From contig NZ_OEST01000003.1 in the NCBI RefSeq assembly GCF_900241005.1, forward strand, positions 434,001-498,000: 64,000 bases of DNA, read 5' to 3'. The DNA is from Bacteroides cutis (GTDB lineage Bacteria; Bacteroidota; Bacteroidia; Bacteroidales; Bacteroidaceae). Below the pieces are notes generated by a model. It did not search any database and was not told the DNA's origin. It saw only the letters and a list, made by a program, of their open reading frames with translations. The translations under genes were made by a program, and so were the position numbers. Below are positions 61,769 through 64,000 of the stretch, piece by piece. The first letter of the stretch is position 1. Each line of letters opens with the position of its first letter.

Positions 61769-63433
61769 ATGTTGTGTTCACTTTACATACAGAATTACGC
61801 TCTTATCGAGAAACTCGATATAAACTTCGGTAGTGGTTTCTCCGTGATAACAGGAGAAACAGGTGCCGGAAAATCTATTATTTTGGGTGCCATCGGTTTG
61901 TTGCTGGGACAACGTGCCGATGTAAAATCCATCCGTTTGGGTGCTTCAAAATGTGTGATTGAAGCTCGTTTCGAGATAGGCGCATACGGCATGCGTTCAT
62001 TCTTTGAGGAGAATGAACTGGAGTATGAAGACGAATGTATTCTTCGTCGTGAAGTTTATGCTTCGGGCAAGAGCCGTGCTTTTATCAACGATACTCCCGC
62101 TTCATTGGTGCAGATGAGGGAACTGGGTGAACAACTGATCGATGTCCATTCACAACACCAAAATCTGTTGCTGAACAAAGAAGGCTTCCAACTCAATGTG
62201 CTGGATATATTGGCGCACGATGAAGAAGCCTTGTCGGCCTACCAGTCTCTCTATCGGGAGTGGAAGCAGACGCAGCAGGATTTGGAAGAACTGATTGCAC
62301 GAGCCGAGCAGGATAGGGCGGATGAAGATTATGTCCGTTTCCAGTTGGAACAGTTGGAAGAGGTACATTTAACTGCTGGTGAGCAAGAGGAACTGGAACA
62401 GGAAGCCGATACCTTGAGTCATGCAGAAGAAATAAAAGCAGGTTTGTATCGTGCCGACCAAATTATGATGTCGGACGAAGGAGGATTGCTTTCTGCTTTA
62501 AAAGAGTGTCTGAACACGATGCAAGGTTTACAAAAAGTCTATCCGTCGGCAGAAGAACTTGCCGAACGGCTGGAAAGTACTTATATCGAATTAAAAGATA
62601 TTTCCCAGGAAATTTCCGATAAGGGAGAAGAAATAGAGTTTAATCCTGTCCGTCTGGATGAAGTGAATGACCGGCTTAATTTGATTTATTCGTTGCAGCA
62701 GAAACACCGGGTATCTACGGTAGGCGAGTTGTTGGCTTTGTCAGAAGAATATGCAGCCAAACTTTCTAACATTACGTCTTCGGATGAGCGGATAGAAGAA
62801 CTGAAAGCCCGTTGCGAATCTCTATATAATAAAGTGAAAAAACAAGCTGCCGTATTGACAAAAGCCCGTACTGCTGCAGCCTGTGAAGTTGAGAAGCAAA
62901 TGGCGGCGCGTCTGATGCCGTTAGGCATGCCCAATGTCCGTTTCCAAGTAGAAATAGGAGTGCGTAAAGAACCGGGTGTGCATGGTGCGGATACAGTGAA
63001 CTTTTTGTTCTCCGCCAATAAGAACGGAACTTTGCAGAGTATCTCCTCAGTGGCTTCCGGTGGTGAAATAGCCCGTGTGATGTTGTCAGTCAAGGCAATG
63101 ATAGCCGGAGCGGTGAAACTGCCTACTATTGTGTTCGATGAAATAGATACCGGAGTCTCCGGTGAAATTGCCGACCGTATGGCAGATATCATGCAGGAAA
63201 TGGGTGATCATGACCGTCAGGTTATCAGTATTACTCATCTGCCGCAGATTGCTGCGCGTGGACGTGCTCACTATAAAGTGTACAAACAAGATAATGAGAC
63301 AGAGACAAATAGTCACATCCGTTGTTTGACCGATGAAGAGCGGATAGAGGAAATAGCCCACATGCTAAGTGGTGCTGCTTTGACCGAAGCGGCTTTGAAT
63401 AATGCGAAAGCTCTGTTGAAAATCAAGAGTTAA
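61769..63433 (+). CDS. recN: DNA repair protein RecN
   Basis: An SMC-like ATPase for double-strand break repair. The 554 residues have Walker A GETGAGKS at 29-36, a long coiled-coil middle (about 155-375) with many Glu/Gln/Ala heptads, and a C-terminal half with the ABC signature region SVASGGEIARVMLSVKA and Walker B IVFDEIDTGVSG. The ITHLPQIAARG motif follows. The length is normal. It starts 34 bp after coaBC; the final methyltransferase gene follows after 86 bp. Confidence 0.96.
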   Translation: MLCSLYIQNYALIEKLDINFGSGFSVITGETGAGKSIILGAIGLLLGQRADVKSIRLGASKCVIEARFEIGAYGMRSFFEENELEYEDECILRREVYASGKSRAFINDTPASLVQMRELGEQLIDVHSQHQNLLLNKEGFQLNVLDILAHDEEALSAYQSLYREWKQTQQDLEELIARAEQDRADEDYVRFQLEQLEEVHLTAGEQEELEQEADTLSHAEEIKAGLYRADQIMMSDEGGLLSALKECLNTMQGLQKVYPSAEELAERLESTYIELKDISQEISDKGEEIEFNPVRLDEVNDRLNLIYSLQQKHRVSTVGELLALSEEYAAKLSNITSSDERIEELKARCESLYNKVKKQAAVLTKARTAAACEVEKQMAARLMPLGMPNVRFQVEIGVRKEPGVHGADTVNFLFSANKNGTLQSISSVASGGEIARVMLSVKAMIAGAVKLPTIVFDEIDTGVSGEIADRMADIMQEMGDHDRQVISITHLPQIAARGRAHYKVYKQDNETETNSHIRCLTDEERIEEIAHMLSGAALTEAALNNAKALLKIKS

Positions 63434-63519
63434 GAATTCATCGTTGAAAAGAGATTGGAGTTGGTATTAAGAAATAATCCCAATCGTAAGTTGTAAATAG
63501 TAAAATCATAAGTAAAAAG

Positions 63520-64000
63520 ATGACAGATAAAAGTGAAATGATTTTCGGCGTTCGCGCTGTGATTGAAGCCATTCAAGCAGGGAAAGAGATAGACAAAATA
63601 TTGGTTAAGAAAGATATCCAAAGTGATTTATCCAAAGAGCTGTTTGCTGCTTTAAAGGAAACTTTAATTCCGGTGCAACGCGTTCCGGTAGAACGTATCA
63701 ACCGCATTACACGTAAGAACCATCAGGGAGTGATAGCCTTTGTCTCGGCCGTTACTTACCAGAAGACGGAAGATCTGGTTCCGTTCCTTTTCGAGCAAGG
63801 CAAGAACCCCTTGTTTGTTATGTTGGATGGTATAACGGATGTCCGTAATTTTGGTGCCATTGCCCGTACGTGTGAATGTGCGGCGGTGGATGCGGTGATA
63901 ATTCCGGCCAAAAATAGTGTGTCGGTGAATGCTGATGCGATGAAGACCTCGGCAGGTGCGTTGCATACATTGCCCGTTTGTCGTGAACAGAACCTGAAAG
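63520..64000 (+). CDS. rlmB: TrmH-family 23S rRNA 2'-O-methyltransferase (RlmB-like), partial
   Basis: The gene runs off the end of the window; 160 full codons are present. From the ATG at 63520 the protein starts MTDKSEMIFGVRAVIEAIQAG. It has the N-terminal SpoU substrate-binding domain (about 5-80, with RITRKNHQGVIAFVS), and then the start of the SPOUT methyltransferase domain with MLDGITDVRNFGAIARTCE, a classic TrmH motif. RlmB methylates G2251 of 23S rRNA in E. coli; related tRNA enzymes cannot be excluded. Confidence 0.9.
   Translation, partial: MTDKSEMIFGVRAVIEAIQAGKEIDKILVKKDIQSDLSKELFAALKETLIPVQRVPVERINRITRKNHQGVIAFVSAVTYQKTEDLVPFLFEQGKNPLFVMLDGITDVRNFGAIARTCECAAVDAVIIPAKNSVSVNADAMKTSAGALHTLPVCREQNLK

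Overview
The window is chromosomal DNA from a member of the Bacteroidota, almost certainly Bacteroides; I cannot name the species. The grounds are: promoters of the Bacteroides type (TTTG or TTG, 19-21 bases, TAnnTTTG) before many genes; families largely confined to this phylum (fimbrillins, DUF3575, DUF4251, DUF4348, DUF4374, DUF4468, DUF3127); a FeoA-FeoB fusion; and a TonB receptor / lipoprotein / PepSY operon matching XusABC. Most of the window is ordinary core genome with short operons. The accessory parts are the fimbrial locus, a decayed patch at 38.9-40.8 kb, and a gene-free repeat region at 49.9-50.5 kb.

Layout. 0-4.7 kb: end of a 4Fe-4S protein, tilS, feoAB with a small Cys-rich partner, tRNA-Cys. 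4.7-10.1 kb: an asparagine/aspartate module. dcuB-ansB-porin runs on the minus strand and diverges from aspA; together they would deaminate asparagine in the periplasm, take up aspartate, make fumarate and exchange C4-dicarboxylates. 10.3-24.2 kb: a TlpA-like thioredoxin converges on a nine-gene minus-strand fimbrial operon. It encodes a DUF3575 protein with a charged coiled-coil tail, a DUF5119-like lipoprotein, four fimbrillin-like lipoproteins, a second DUF3575 protein, an OmpA-like protein and a beta-barrel. A consensus promoter precedes the first gene, and an array of about eight 22-bp palindromes separates the second and third fimbrillins. 24.3-28.7 kb: minus-strand housekeeping genes (small basic protein, glyoxalase-like, DUF4468, metallo-hydrolase, pirin, D-lactate dehydrogenase). 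28.9-31.6 kb: a FadL-type and a DcaP-like outer-membrane protein.

31.7-33.7 kb: a queuosine operon (transporter, queC, queF) with a candidate preQ1-I riboswitch directly before the transporter start codon. 33.7-38.8 kb: a xusABC-type siderophore operon. 38.8-40.8 kb: a 29-codon remnant of hcp, a PfkB kinase and a collapsed metallo-beta-lactamase-fold pseudogene. 41-42.4 kb: DUF4251 protein, an orphan protein, tRNA-Asp. 42.7-49.8 kb: purU, hisHAF-hisIE, an FtsE-type ATPase, lysC, lysA. 49.8-50.5 kb: no gene, but two 56-bp perfect inverted repeats around 171 bp. 50.5-64 kb: ferritin, divergent kbl and tdh-like threonine catabolism genes, murB, a PhnP-like hydrolase, DUF3352 protein, DUF3127 protein, dnaN, a DnaQ-type exonuclease, coaBC, recN and the start of a TrmH-family rRNA methyltransferase.

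The observations most worth following are the 56-bp inverted-repeat element, the 22-bp palindrome array inside the fimbrial operon, the candidate preQ1-I riboswitch, and the fimbrial operon itself with its two DUF3575 proteins. Functions come from reading translated sequence and recalling family features; no database search was run.
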